Origin: Lutispora sp003527145 | GTDB lineage: Bacteria; Bacillota; Clostridia; Lutisporales; Lutisporaceae | Length of the DNA: 64,000 nucleotides | NCBI GenBank assembly: GCA_029983695.1 | Contig: JASBZB010000006.1 | Span: 1-64,000 of the forward strand | Direction of reading: 5' to 3' | Shown: positions 8,186-17,315 of the stretch, in pieces | Layout: every line of letters starts with the position of its first letter | Numbering within the stretch: position 1 is the first letter of the stretch | Notes under the pieces: model-generated | What the model saw: only the letters and a program-made list of their open reading frames with translations | The model's database searches: none | What the model was told of the DNA's origin: nothing | Program-made: the position numbers and the translations under genes

Positions 8186-9844
8186 ATGAAAGATTTAATT
8201 TTTGGGCTTATCGGCGGAACTGCTTTGCTCATGTATGGCGTTGATACTATGGGTGAAGGTTTAGAAAAAGCATCCGGAGAAATGATGAAAAAGATGCTGT
8301 CTATACTGACAGGAAGAGTATGGAGTGCTTTCCTTGTAGGTGCTTTTTTAACAGCGCTGGTACAAAGCAGTACCGCCATCACAGTTCTTACAGTGGGATT
8401 TGTTAACGCGGGTCTTATGAAGCTGCCTCAGGCTATCGGCATAATCTATGGGGCCAATATCGGCACTACGATTACCGCTCAATTGATGGCTTTCAGTTTC
8501 AGCTTCAAACTCACAGAAATTGCTCTGCCCGTTTTGGGAATCGGATTCGGGATAAGCTATTTCGCAAAAAATAAAACCGCAAAGAATATAGGAAATGCCC
8601 TTATGGGATTTGGCATGATGTTCCTTGGATTAAAAATACTTAATCAGGGAGTGCCTTTCATGAAGGAAAGTGAAACTCTCAGGTACTTTTTTGAAAAGTA
8701 CGCTTCTATTCCCATCATAGGCATATTGCTGGGCATGGTTGCAACTGCCCTTGTGCATAGCAGCGCCGCTACAGTCGGGCTGGTAATGGTTTTAGGACAA
8801 GCAGGACTTATTGACCTTCAAGCGGCGATTTGCATAATGCTGGGGGATAATATAGGAACCTGTGTGACTGCTCAGCTCGCAAGCCTTTCCGGAAATATAC
8901 ATGCAAGAAGGACCGCCTGGGCTCATACTCTATATAATATCATTGGTGTCATAGTCGTAGCATTGATCTTGCCATACTTTGTACGTATAGTTGAAGCTAC
9001 GACTATCTATTTGCAGCCCAACGGTGATATAGGCTCCCAAATAGCCAATTCACATACCTTTTTTAATCTATTCAGTGCATTGGTATTTCTGCCTATTACA
9101 AAGTATTATGTCAAATTTCTTGAGACTGTCATTAAAGGAAAGGGTGTGGATCATGAGAACAGGTCCATATATCTGGATAAATTGCTTTTAGACACACCTG
9201 CCGCTGCAATAAAAGCATCTGTTTCTGAACTCATAAGAGGCGCTGAAATCGCCAAGATCATGCTGAATAATGCGGCAGAAGCCTTATTTGAAAACGATGA
9301 GAAAAAGCTTGAACTTGTTCACAAGGATGAAGAAGTCGTCAATCAGCTCCAGAAGGATGTAACCGTTTATATGGTAGAATTATCGAAACGCCTTCTTTCC
9401 GATACAGAGTCTATCACCGTAACTGCCATGATCAATAGCATAAACAATATAGAAAGAATGGGAGACCATACAGAAGATATTGCAAGACTGATTAAAAGCA
9501 AGATTGACAAGAATCTAATTTTCTCCGATGAGGCAACGGATGAATTAAAGCATCTGCTTGAATTGGTCACCTGGATGTATGATAATACTATAATTCTATT
9601 GAAGGATAAAAATCCTGAGCTGGCTAAATCCACAGCAGAGCTGGAGGATAAGGTGGATGAATTGTGCAAGGATTTGGCAAACCATCATATAGCAAGGTTG
9701 GAAGCCGGCAAGTGCAATGTAGAATCGGGGGTAGTTTTCCTGGATATAATAAACCACTTTGAAAGGATAGCAGACCATATTTATAAGGTTTCCCTTTTGT
9801 CAAAGGATGAGCTTCAGGGCGTTTTCAGGGCGGGCGCGAAATAG
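8186..9844 (+). CDS. Na+/phosphate cotransporter family protein with PhoU-like tail
   Basis: ATG 8186 is preferred over the in-frame TTG 8174 because TGGGGG lies at 8175-8180, at the right distance. The 552-residue product has a membrane half (about 1-310) with the two inverted Na/Pi repeats marked by QSSTAITVLTVGFVNAG and HSSAATVGLVMVLGQAG, each with the conserved QSS/HSS serine pair. A cytosolic helical half (about 335-540) with repeated ERxGDHTEDIA-type helices resembles PhoU. It should import phosphate with sodium. The PhoU-like part probably gates it according to phosphate status. Confidence 0.88.
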   Translation: MKDLIFGLIGGTALLMYGVDTMGEGLEKASGEMMKKMLSILTGRVWSAFLVGAFLTALVQSSTAITVLTVGFVNAGLMKLPQAIGIIYGANIGTTITAQLMAFSFSFKLTEIALPVLGIGFGISYFAKNKTAKNIGNALMGFGMMFLGLKILNQGVPFMKESETLRYFFEKYASIPIIGILLGMVATALVHSSAATVGLVMVLGQAGLIDLQAAICIMLGDNIGTCVTAQLASLSGNIHARRTAWAHTLYNIIGVIVVALILPYFVRIVEATTIYLQPNGDIGSQIANSHTFFNLFSALVFLPITKYYVKFLETVIKGKGVDHENRSIYLDKLLLDTPAAAIKASVSELIRGAEIAKIMLNNAAEALFENDEKKLELVHKDEEVVNQLQKDVTVYMVELSKRLLSDTESITVTAMINSINNIERMGDHTEDIARLIKSKIDKNLIFSDEATDELKHLLELVTWMYDNTIILLKDKNPELAKSTAELEDKVDELCKDLANHHIARLEAGKCNVESGVVFLDIINHFERIADHIYKVSLLSKDELQGVFRAGAK

Positions 9845-9875
9845 TCATTTCAAAGTTCTCAAGGAGATGTTTTGC

Positions 9876-10622
9876 ATGGGGAAATGGTTTAATGGTGAGC
9901 CCTTCAGGCTCTTTTCAAGGGTACATATATCAGCCCTTTTGATAATATTCGTTTTAAACCTGATGATTTACTTTTTTTCTGATAGACTGAGAGAGGTCAA
10001 GACAGATAAGCTCTGCAGGAATGCCATAGCTTTGGCCCTCATAGCCACAGAGCTTTCCTTTCAAATTTGGTGTGCCGCTATAGGTGTGTGGACGGCTGAA
10101 TACAACCTGCCTTTTCATCTTTGCTCCGCCGCCACAATAATCTGTGCGATCATGCTATTCATGAAGAGCTATAGAATATATCAGATAGCATATTTCTGGG
10201 GCCTGGGAGGAGCTTTGCAGGCGCTTCTGACCCCTGACTTGAGCGGATATAACTATCCCCATTATGTCTTTTTTAAATACTTCATACTGCATGGACTCAT
10301 AATAGTCTCAGTTCTTTACATGGCCTTTGTGCATTCATATAGGCTTGATTTCAGATCTGTTTTAAATGCTTTTGCCGTCACGAATCTATTCGCTGTAATT
10401 GTGATACCTGTAGATATCCTGACGGGGGGCAATTACCTTTTTTTGTGCAGAAAGCCGGAGGCTATGACCTTGCTCGATTATTTAGGCCCCTGGCCGTGGT
10501 ATATAATCCCTATGGAAGCAGTGGTATTTGCGATGTTCCTTATATTGTACCTGCCTTACGCCATAAGCGATTTTGTGCAAAAGCACAGGGATATAAATTC
10601 AGGCATAAGCCCGGGCGCATAG
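9876..10622 (+). CDS. YwaF/TIGR02206-type membrane protein
   Basis: The start is taken at ATG 9876, nine bases after AAGGAG (9861-9866). Upstream in-frame codons would overlap the Na/Pi gene. The 248-residue protein has about seven predicted membrane helices. Features of the YwaF family are seen: FHLCSAATIIC, YFWGLGGALQALLTPDL, and FKYFILHGLIIVSVLYMAF with conserved His and acidic residues inside helices. The family's function is unknown, although a fold related to intramembrane enzymes is possible. It is followed directly by the leuC T-box promoter. Confidence 0.75.
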   Translation: MGKWFNGEPFRLFSRVHISALLIIFVLNLMIYFFSDRLREVKTDKLCRNAIALALIATELSFQIWCAAIGVWTAEYNLPFHLCSAATIICAIMLFMKSYRIYQIAYFWGLGGALQALLTPDLSGYNYPHYVFFKYFILHGLIIVSVLYMAFVHSYRLDFRSVLNAFAVTNLFAVIVIPVDILTGGNYLFLCRKPEAMTLLDYLGPWPWYIIPMEAVVFAMFLILYLPYAISDFVQKHRDINSGISPGA

Positions 10623-10660
10623 AAACATTTATAAATAATTAAAAAATTTATAAATATGTA

Positions 10661-10689
10661 TTGACAAAATACTAATGAGATAGTAACAT
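10661..10689 (+). promoter_or_regulatory. Promoter of the leuCDB T-box transcript
   Basis: TTGACA (10661-10666), a 17-base spacer and TAACAT (10684-10689) form a near-consensus sigma-A promoter just upstream of the leader RNA. Confidence 0.8.
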
Positions 10690-10694
10690 GTAGA

Positions 10695-10950
10695 GAATTA
10701 ATCTTTCTCTAGAGAATGTAATTGAATATATATACACATAAAAGCTAGGATAGGGAAAAGTAGACATGAAAAGCATTTATCAGAGAGTGGGATAAGGTGG
10801 GAACCCATAAAGGCCTAATGTCGAAACTCGCCCTGGAGCTGCAGGCTGAACTGGAGTAAGCTGAGCCGGCATTAGCCGTTATTGAAATGAGTAAAAATTG
10901 GGTGGAACCGCGACAGATTTCTCGCCCCAGGCAGAGGTCTGTTTTTTTTA
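10695..10950 (+). promoter_or_regulatory. T-box leader, leucine specifier CTC (leuCDB)
   Basis: The leader shows the T-box parts in order: AGTAG on the 5' side of stem I, the AGAGAGTGGG distal loop, specifier context GAAACTCGCCC with CTC at 10827-10829, a stem III region, the T-box TGGGTGGAACCGCG at 10899-10912, and a terminator hairpin ending in a T run at 10942-10949. Uncharged tRNA-Leu(GAG) should stabilise the antiterminator and allow leuCDB transcription. The specifier was located by aligning this leader with the three others in the window, all of which read codon-G[TC]CY. The variable T-box base is A, which is unusual (see findings). Confidence 0.93.
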
Positions 10951-11130
10951 TACCCAAATTTAGAACGCATTGACTGTTAAGTAAAAATTATTACTAGCTG
11001 CAATCATCCAACCATGCCAATACCCAATTATATCTCAAAAGTGAAAGGCATGATTATGATGGAGGATAAGCTGAACAATAGATGGTGCAGCAAGTTAAAT
11101 ATTAACGGTAAAGGAGAGTAGGGAAATAAT

Positions 11131-12393
11131 ATGGGAATGACGATGACACAAAAGATTTTGACGGATCACGCAGGCCTTGAATCTGTAAAGGCAGGCGATT
11201 TGATAAAGGTAAAGCTTGATTTGGTTTTAGGAAATGACATTACTGCTCCGGTGGCTATAAAAGAGTTTAAGAACATAGGAGTCTCCAAAGTATTTGATAA
11301 GAAAAAAATTGCTATAGTGCCCGACCATTTTACCCCTAATAAGGATATAAAGTCTGCAGAGCAGGTCAAATTTATTAGAGAGTTTTCAAGGGAAATGGGA
11401 ATAGAGAATTTCTTTGAAATCGGGCAGATGGGCATAGAGCATGCCCTTATCCCTGAAAAAGGCCTGGTTGCAGCGGGAGATGTAGTTATAGGGGCTGATT
11501 CCCACACCTGTACCTATGGTGCACTTGGAGCTTTTTCAACAGGCATAGGGAGTACGGATATGGCAGCGGGGATGGCAACGGGAGAGGCTTGGTTTAAGGT
11601 TCCGGATGCAATAAAATTTGTGCTTGCAGGGAAACCGTCCAAGTGGGTGAGCGGAAAGGACATTATACTTCACATCATAGGCATGATAGGAGTGGATGGT
11701 GCCTTGTACCAGTCCATGGAGTTCACGGGAGATGGTCTGAAGCATTTATCCATAGATGACAGATTTACCATTGCCAATATGGCCATAGAGGCAGGGGGTA
11801 AAAATGGGATATTTGAGGTCGATGAGAAGACCATAGATTATATGAAAGAGCATTCAAGCAAAAAATACCGTATATTTAAAGCTGATGAGGATGCGGAATA
11901 CAGCAGGGTTATCCAAATAGATCTCTCAACATTAAAACCTGTGGTGGCTTTTCCTCATTTGCCGGATAACACAAGAACCATAGATAAAGTAGGCCATGTA
12001 GCTATTGATCAGGTAGTTATCGGCTCTTGCACCAATGGCAGGATAGAAGATATGAGAATAGCGGCAGAGGTGCTTAAAGGGAAGAAGGTAAATGAAAGGG
12101 TCAGGCTCATTGTTTTCCCTGCTACTCAAAAGATATACCTTCAGGCGTTGAGGGAAGGATTGCTGGAGATATTCGTAGAAGCGGGGGGCGCAGTTAGCAC
12201 GCCAACCTGCGGACCATGCCTGGGAGGCCATATGGGTATACTGGCAAAGGGAGAAAGAGCATTGTCCACGACAAACAGGAACTTTGTAGGCAGGATGGGA
12301 CATCCGGAGAGTGAGGTCTATCTTGCAAGCCCTGCAGTTGCAGCAGCATCTGCAATAACAGGCAGAATATCATCACCGGAGGAGGTAGTATGA
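11131..12393 (+). CDS. leuC: 3-isopropylmalate dehydratase large subunit
   Basis: The 420-residue protein is the catalytic large subunit of isopropylmalate isomerase, the second step of leucine synthesis. The [4Fe-4S] ligands lie in IGSCTNGRIEDMR (Cys about 298) and CGPCLGGHMG (two Cys, about 358 and 361). DSHTCTYGALGAFSTGIGSTD is the conserved aconitase-superfamily segment. It has the compact 420-residue form typical of clostridia and archaea rather than the 466-residue E. coli form. It begins the leuC-leuD-leuB operon, with AAAGGAG upstream of the ATG, and its stop overlaps leuD by four bases. A possible 23-codon ORF at 11050-11121 in the leader is not convincing. Confidence 0.93.
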   Translation: MGMTMTQKILTDHAGLESVKAGDLIKVKLDLVLGNDITAPVAIKEFKNIGVSKVFDKKKIAIVPDHFTPNKDIKSAEQVKFIREFSREMGIENFFEIGQMGIEHALIPEKGLVAAGDVVIGADSHTCTYGALGAFSTGIGSTDMAAGMATGEAWFKVPDAIKFVLAGKPSKWVSGKDIILHIIGMIGVDGALYQSMEFTGDGLKHLSIDDRFTIANMAIEAGGKNGIFEVDEKTIDYMKEHSSKKYRIFKADEDAEYSRVIQIDLSTLKPVVAFPHLPDNTRTIDKVGHVAIDQVVIGSCTNGRIEDMRIAAEVLKGKKVNERVRLIVFPATQKIYLQALREGLLEIFVEAGGAVSTPTCGPCLGGHMGILAKGERALSTTNRNFVGRMGHPESEVYLASPAVAAASAITGRISSPEEVV

Positions 12394-12890
12394 TGATGAC
12401 TGGAAGAGCATTCAAGTATGGAGATAATATTGACACAGATGTTATTATACCTGCAAGATATTTGAACAGCAGTGATGCCAAAGAGCTTGCAGGGCATTGT
12501 ATGGAAGATCTGGACAAGGATTTCATAAATGAGGCAAAGCAGGGAGATTTCATTGTAGCCGGTAAAAACTTCGGCTGCGGCTCATCAAGGGAGCATGCTC
12601 CAATAGCAATCAAGGCCTCAGGTGTGAGCCTGGTCATTGCAGAAACCTTCGCAAGGATATTTTACAGGAATGCCATAAATATCGGGCTGCCAATAATGGA
12701 GTGCCCTGATGCAGCAAAGGAGATAGAAGCAGGAGATGAGATCTCTGTGGACATAAAAACCGGGGCCATAAAAAACATCACTAAGAGTAAAGAGCATAAA
12801 GCAGCTCCTTTTCCTGAATTTATGCAGGATATAATCAATGCGGGCGGGCTTATAAACTATATTAAGAAGGAGCAAGTAGGCGATGAATAA
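12390..12890 (+). CDS. leuD: 3-isopropylmalate dehydratase small subunit
   Basis: The 166-residue swivel subunit pairs with LeuC. FKYGDNIDTDVIIPARYLN at the N-terminus and AGKNFGCGSSREHAPIAIKASGVSLVIAETFARIFYRNAINIGLP are the diagnostic segments, with the substrate-binding YLN and GCGSSREHAP loops intact. It overlaps leuC by ATGA, with GGAGGAGG just upstream, which points to coupled translation. Its 3' end overlaps leuB by eight bases. Three ATG codons in a row make the exact start uncertain by one or two residues. Confidence 0.93.
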   Translation: MMMTGRAFKYGDNIDTDVIIPARYLNSSDAKELAGHCMEDLDKDFINEAKQGDFIVAGKNFGCGSSREHAPIAIKASGVSLVIAETFARIFYRNAINIGLPIMECPDAAKEIEAGDEISVDIKTGAIKNITKSKEHKAAPFPEFMQDIINAGGLINYIKKEQVGDE

Positions 12891-13956
12891 GAAGATTGCA
12901 TTGATACCCGGTGATGGAGTAGGCCCTGAGATAGTGAAGCAAGGCATAAAAGTCTTGGATGCTGTTTCCGCTAAATATAATTGTACATTTGAGTATAAAG
13001 AATTGGTTATGGGCGGCATTGCAATAGACAAAACAGGACATCCTCTTCCAGAGAAAACTATCAAGGCATGCAAAGAAAGCGATGCTGTATTGTTAGGGGC
13101 TGTAGGAGGGTGGAAATGGGATAATCTGCCGGGACATCTAAGGCCTGAGGCAGGACTCTTGGGCATCAGGAAAGCATTGGGGGTATATGCAAATCTAAGA
13201 CCTGCCATCCTTTTTCCCCAGCTAAAATCTGCCTCATTTCTGAGAGAAGACGTTTTAGAAGGCGGAATAGATGTAATGATAATAAGAGAGCTTATTGGAG
13301 GTATATATTTCGGTGAAAAAAAGAGAGTGGATATTGAAGGCGGTGAAAAAGCCTGGGATGTGATGGCTTATTCGACCCATGAGATAGAGAGGATAACCAG
13401 AAGAGCCTACGAAATAGCCAGAAAGAGAAGCAAAAAGCTTACAATGGTGGATAAAGCCAATGTTCTTGAGAGCTCCAGGCTATGGAGAGAGGTTGTAATG
13501 GGGATTTCGGGCGAATACCCGGATGTGGAGACAAACTGTATGTATGTCGATAATGCGGCCATGCAGCTTATCCGAAACCCTAAGCAATTTGATGTAATTG
13601 TTACGGAGAATATGTTCGGAGATATACTGAGCGACGAAGCTTCAATGCTGACAGGCTCTCTCGGAATGCTTCCGTCAGCAAGCATGGGAGAAGGCAAAAT
13701 AGGCCTGTACGAGCCTATTCATGGCTCTGCTCCTGACATAGCAGGGCAGGATAAAGCTAATCCCATAGCAGCTATAATGAGCATCGCAATGATGCTGCGT
13801 TACAGTCTTGATATGGAAGCTGCAGCTTCAGATATCGAAAGGGCCGTATCAAAGGTTTTGGATAAAGGATACAGGACAGCAGATATAATGCAGGAAGGAA
13901 TGGATCTGGTCGGAACGGAAAGAATGGGAGACTTAATAGCTGAGAATATATGTTAA
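12883..13956 (+). CDS. leuB: 3-isopropylmalate dehydrogenase
   Basis: The 357-residue NAD-dependent decarboxylating dehydrogenase performs the third step of leucine synthesis. ALIPGDGVGPEIVKQGIKVLD is the N-terminal signature. LGIRKALGVYANLRPA carries the substrate arginines, NMFGDILSDEASMLTGSLGMLPSASMG the metal-binding aspartates and PROSITE pattern, and EPIHGSAPDIAGQDKANPIA the NAD(H)-specific pocket. Length and motifs are standard. Transcription depends on the leuC T-box promoter. No clear terminator was found before the repeat that follows. Confidence 0.95.
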   Translation: MNKKIALIPGDGVGPEIVKQGIKVLDAVSAKYNCTFEYKELVMGGIAIDKTGHPLPEKTIKACKESDAVLLGAVGGWKWDNLPGHLRPEAGLLGIRKALGVYANLRPAILFPQLKSASFLREDVLEGGIDVMIIRELIGGIYFGEKKRVDIEGGEKAWDVMAYSTHEIERITRRAYEIARKRSKKLTMVDKANVLESSRLWREVVMGISGEYPDVETNCMYVDNAAMQLIRNPKQFDVIVTENMFGDILSDEASMLTGSLGMLPSASMGEGKIGLYEPIHGSAPDIAGQDKANPIAAIMSIAMMLRYSLDMEAAASDIERAVSKVLDKGYRTADIMQEGMDLVGTERMGDLIAENIC

Positions 13957-13984
13957 TTACTCTTATATATAAATAATACGACAA

Positions 13985-14085
13985 AAGAGGAGACGGAAAC
14001 CACTGAAAGACACGGAATTTTGCACGAAAAAACACGGGAGGATTTTTTGTGAAGTTTCAGTGACTTTTCGTGTTTGCCGTTCCCC
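13985..14085. repeat. Dispersed 'CCGTG' repeat, copy 2
   Basis: The stretch contains GAGACGGAAACCACTGAAAG, ACACGGAATT, AAACACGGGAGG and then TTTCAGTGACTTTTCGTGTT. The CACTGAAA/TTTCAGTG arms give partial dyad symmetry. The words match the reverse complement of copy 1 near 2.05 kb and the copies at 40.4 and 47.5 kb. It fills the gap between leuB and the leuA T-box. Confidence 0.55.
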
Positions 14086-14149
14086 ATCGCATTTTAAAAG
14101 CTACGTAAAGTATTTATTGCAACTTATATAGGACAATAAACTTAATATT

Positions 14150-14361
14150 TAATACTATGAAGAGAAATAGTAGGCCTCTTAATATTTCAAAGAGAGTGAG
14201 GGTATGGTGAAACCTCATAAATATAAGATGCCGAACTCGTCTTGGAGTTGCAGGCTGAACTTAAAGTAAGCTGTGCCGGTTTTAACCGTTAATGAACTGA
14301 GAATAAATTTGGGTGGTACCGCGGCAGACCTTTCGCCCCATTGGGTGAGGTCTGCTTTTTT
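14150..14361 (+). promoter_or_regulatory. T-box leader, leucine specifier CTC (leuA)
   Basis: AGTAG at 14169-14173, AAGAGAGTGAGG, specifier context CCGAACTCGTCT with CTC at 14236-14238, T-box TGGGTGGTACCGCGG at 14310-14324, then a terminator with GCAGACC (14324-14330) pairing GGTCTGC (14349-14355) and a T run. The variable T-box base is T, complementary to the usual A73 of tRNA-Leu. Only a weak promoter candidate is visible upstream (TTGCAA near 14117). Low charged tRNA-Leu should turn leuA on in parallel with leuCDB. Confidence 0.93.
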
Positions 14362-14399
14362 ATATGATAATATCATGCAATACGAAGGAGGCAATCATT

Positions 14400-15947
14400 G
14401 TGTCAAAAAGAATTTATATATTTGATACTACTTTAAGGGACGGGGAGCAAACTCCCGGGGTAAGCTTAAATATACAGGAGAAGCTGGAAATTGCTAGACA
14501 GTTGGAAAGGCTGGGAGTGGATTGTATAGAGGCTGGGTTCCCAATAGCCAGCAATGGAGATTTTGAAGCTGTAAAAGCTATAGCTCAAAGCATACGCAGA
14601 CCTGTTATTACAGCTCTGGCCAGGGCATCAAAGCAAGATATCGATAGAGCATGGGAAGCTATTCACTTTGCAGAAAAGCCAAGAATACACACCTTTTTGG
14701 CTACCTCAGATATTCATATGGAGTTTAAATTAAAAATGACTCCTCAGGAGGTTAAGAAAAGAGCCGTGGAGGCAGTAGTCTATGCGAAATCTTTGAGTCC
14801 CAAGGTGGAGGTTGAGTTTTCACCTGAAGATGGAACCAGGACAAGGCCGGAATTTTTATATGAGATCTTGGAGGGAGTAATAGCTGCAGGTGCGGATGTG
14901 GTGAATATACCTGATACAGTGGGCTACTCAACTCCCGGTGAGTATGGAGCCTTTATCGCAGGGATAAAAAGAAATGTTCCCAATATTGATAAGGCAGTTA
15001 TAAGCCTTCACTGTCATAATGATCTGGGCCTTGCCGTTGCAAACTCTCTGGCAGGCATTGAAAATGGCGCACTTCAGATAGAATGCGCCGTAAACGGCCT
15101 TGGGGAAAGGGCAGGAAATGCGTCCTTGGAGGAGATTGTTATGGCATTGAAGACAAGAAAAAACTATTATGATTTTGAAACAAACATCATCACTGAGCAA
15201 ATAGCTCGAACAAGCAGCCTTGTGAGCAGGACTACAGGTATCCATATTCAGCCTAATAAGGCTATAGTAGGTGCCAATGCCTTTGCTCATGAATCAGGAA
15301 TACATCAGCATGGGGTCCTAAGCAACAGATTGACCTATGAAATAATGACGCCTGAGTCAGTGGGACTCAAGAAAAATCTTATGGTGCTGGGTAAGCACTC
15401 AGGAAGACATGCCTTTGAGGAAAGGTTGAATGAGCTTGGATACAGCGACTTATCCCAAGAAGAAATAAATAAAGCCTTCATTAAACTTAAAGATCTTGCA
15501 GACAAGAAAAAAACCGTATCCGATGGAGATATTGAAGCCATTATCACTGAGGACATCCATCAAATACCTGAAGCCTACAGCTTGGAATATATGCATATAT
15601 CCTGCGGCAACAAGGTGGTCAGTACGGCGACGGTAAGGGTAAAAAAGCCCGACGATAATGTTGCGGAAGAAGCTGCATGCGGAACAGGGCCTGTTGATGC
15701 TGTATTTAAAGCGATAGAAAAAGCAGCAGATATAAATGTGAATCTTAGGGATTACTTTCTGAAAGCAATAGGAAGCGGTGAAGATGCTCTGGGAGAAGTA
15801 ACGGTAAAGATTGAAAAGGCCAGCAAGATTTATGCGGGCAGTGGTATAAGCACTGACATAATAGAGTCAAGTGCAAAAGCTTTCATCAACGCAATAAATA
15901 AGATAAGTTATGATAGCTGCTGTTTTGCCGTTGACAAAATTTCGTAA
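14400..15947 (+). CDS. leuA: 2-isopropylmalate synthase
   Basis: The start is GTG 14400, eight bases after AAGGAGG. The in-frame ATG 14364 lies inside the T-box terminator and lacks a ribosome site. The 515-residue enzyme condenses acetyl-CoA with 2-oxoisovalerate, the first committed step to leucine. FDTTLRDGEQTPGVSLN and LHCHNDLGLAVANSLAGIENGA are the HMGL-like signatures, with metal ligands Asp and the HxH pair. GANAFAHESGIHQHGVL follows, and the C-terminal 120 residues form the LeuA regulatory domain for leucine feedback. Its last codons overlap the trpS promoter. Confidence 0.94.
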   Translation: MSKRIYIFDTTLRDGEQTPGVSLNIQEKLEIARQLERLGVDCIEAGFPIASNGDFEAVKAIAQSIRRPVITALARASKQDIDRAWEAIHFAEKPRIHTFLATSDIHMEFKLKMTPQEVKKRAVEAVVYAKSLSPKVEVEFSPEDGTRTRPEFLYEILEGVIAAGADVVNIPDTVGYSTPGEYGAFIAGIKRNVPNIDKAVISLHCHNDLGLAVANSLAGIENGALQIECAVNGLGERAGNASLEEIVMALKTRKNYYDFETNIITEQIARTSSLVSRTTGIHIQPNKAIVGANAFAHESGIHQHGVLSNRLTYEIMTPESVGLKKNLMVLGKHSGRHAFEERLNELGYSDLSQEEINKAFIKLKDLADKKKTVSDGDIEAIITEDIHQIPEAYSLEYMHISCGNKVVSTATVRVKKPDDNVAEEAACGTGPVDAVFKAIEKAADINVNLRDYFLKAIGSGEDALGEVTVKIEKASKIYAGSGISTDIIESSAKAFINAINKISYDSCCFAVDKIS

Positions 15948-15959
15948 TAGTCATATAAT
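15931..15959 (+). promoter_or_regulatory. Consensus promoter of the trpS transcript
   Basis: TTGACA (15931-15936), exactly 17 bases, then TATAAT (15954-15959). The -35 box lies within the last codons of leuA, so trpS has its own start despite the tight spacing. Confidence 0.85.
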
Positions 15960-15981
15960 ATATAAAAATAATATTAAAATC

Positions 15982-16236
15982 CGTTGAAGGGAAGCAAGTA
16001 AGCTTGAAAACAGGTTCAAAGAGAGCTGCCGATGGTGGGAGTGCAGCAATTATGCTTGAGCTGAATGGGTCCTTGAGGATTTTGGTGAAATCAAAGTAGC
16101 CAATAACGTGAGCTTCCCGTTAAAGAAGCAGGATATGAAGTATCTGTTATGAGGAGAGGCTTTAAGCTTCTTGGATTAGGTGGCACCGCGCATTATACGC
16201 CCTATAGGTTTTCTATAGGGTTTTTAATTTTTTTGA
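15982..16236 (+). promoter_or_regulatory. T-box leader, tryptophan specifier TGG (trpS)
   Basis: Stem I has AAGCAAGTAAGC and AAAGAGAGCTGCC. The specifier loop reads GCTGAATGGGTCC with TGG at 16066-16068. The T-box TTAGGTGGCACCGCG is at 16176-16190, and the terminator pairs CCCTATAG with CTATAGGG before a TTTTTAATTTTTTT tail. The variable T-box base C complements G73 of bacterial tRNA-Trp. This predicts induction of trpS when tRNA-Trp is uncharged. Confidence 0.93.
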
Positions 16237-16262
16237 GCACAATAATTATGGAGGTGTAAAAA

Positions 16263-17261
16263 ATGGATGGGAATAAGAAGGTTATATTCAGCGGGATTCA
16301 GCCTTCCGGTGATTTGACCATAGGTAACTATTTGGGGGCTTTAAAGAATTGGGCGGCCCTGCAGGATCAATATGATTCATACTATTGTGTCGTTGATTTG
16401 CACGCTCTGACCGTAAGGCAGGACCCGGCAGAATTGAGAGCCAGGACTTTAAAAAACATTGCGATATACGTGGCTTCAGGTCTCGATCCCAAGAAGAATA
16501 CATTGTTTATCCAATCCCATGTGCCTGCGCATAGCGAGGCCTCATGGCTGTTGAGCTGCTTCTGCTATATGGGGGAGCTGAGCAGGATGACCCAATTTAA
16601 GGATAAGTCTCAGAAAGTCGGTGAAAGCGTCAGCTCGGCGTTATTCACCTATCCTGTGCTGATGGCGGCGGATATACTCTTATATAATACTGATTTGGTG
16701 CCGGTAGGCAGCGACCAGAAGCAGCATATTGAATTGGCAAGAGATCTGGCTATCAGATTTAATAATTTGTATAGCCCTACCTTTACAATACCGGAGCCAT
16801 ATATTGGGGATACAGGCGCCAAAATAATGGATCTTCAGGAGCCGGATAAAAAGATGTCCAAATCCGCCGATAACCCCAATGCCTATGTACTTATAATGGA
16901 CCCGCCGGATGTCATCAGAAGGAAAATAAGCAGGGCAGTCACAGATGATTTGGGTGTGGTTAAATATAACGAATCTCAGCCGGGTATATCAAACCTTATC
17001 AGTATTTTAAGCACTATTGCAGGCAAGAAGCCTGAAGATATCGAGAAAGAGTATGACGGCATAGGATACGCCAAATTTAAATCCGATGTGGCGGAGGCAC
17101 TGGTAGAAGAGCTTCAGCCCCTTCAAAACACAGTAAAGCAGCTTTTGGATGATAAGCCATATATGGAGAGCATTTATAAAAGCGGAGCAGAAAAAGCAAG
17201 CTACGTTGCAAATAAGACCTTGAGAAAGATGCAAAAAAAGCTTGGGCTGATACCCAGATAA
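16263..17261 (+). CDS. trpS: Tryptophanyl-tRNA synthetase
   Basis: The 332-residue class Ic synthetase charges tRNA-Trp. FSGIQPSGDLTIGNYLGAL carries the HIGH-equivalent TIGN, GSDQKQHIELARD the tryptophan-binding region, and DKKMSKSADNPNA the KMSKS loop. Length is standard for TrpRS. ATG 16263 follows GGAGGTG. Expression is under the Trp T-box just upstream. No second trpS is seen in the window. Confidence 0.95.
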   Translation: MDGNKKVIFSGIQPSGDLTIGNYLGALKNWAALQDQYDSYYCVVDLHALTVRQDPAELRARTLKNIAIYVASGLDPKKNTLFIQSHVPAHSEASWLLSCFCYMGELSRMTQFKDKSQKVGESVSSALFTYPVLMAADILLYNTDLVPVGSDQKQHIELARDLAIRFNNLYSPTFTIPEPYIGDTGAKIMDLQEPDKKMSKSADNPNAYVLIMDPPDVIRRKISRAVTDDLGVVKYNESQPGISNLISILSTIAGKKPEDIEKEYDGIGYAKFKSDVAEALVEELQPLQNTVKQLLDDKPYMESIYKSGAEKASYVANKTLRKMQKKLGLIPR

Positions 17262-17280
17262 GCTTTGTATGAAAAAATGT

Positions 17281-17310
17281 TTGACTTGAGGGCTTGTCAT
17301 ATAATATAAT
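17281..17310 (+). promoter_or_regulatory. Promoter of a short uncharacterised transcript
   Basis: TTGACT (17281-17286) and TATAAT (17305-17310) with 18-base spacing, only 20 bases after trpS. It faces the hairpin region rather than an adjacent long gene. Confidence 0.65.
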
Positions 17311-17315
17311 GACAT

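Noticed and set aside
11050..11121. 23-codon ORF between the leuC T-box terminator and leuC as a leader peptide
   Set aside because: Poor ribosome site, no run of leucine codons, and the T-box already explains regulation.
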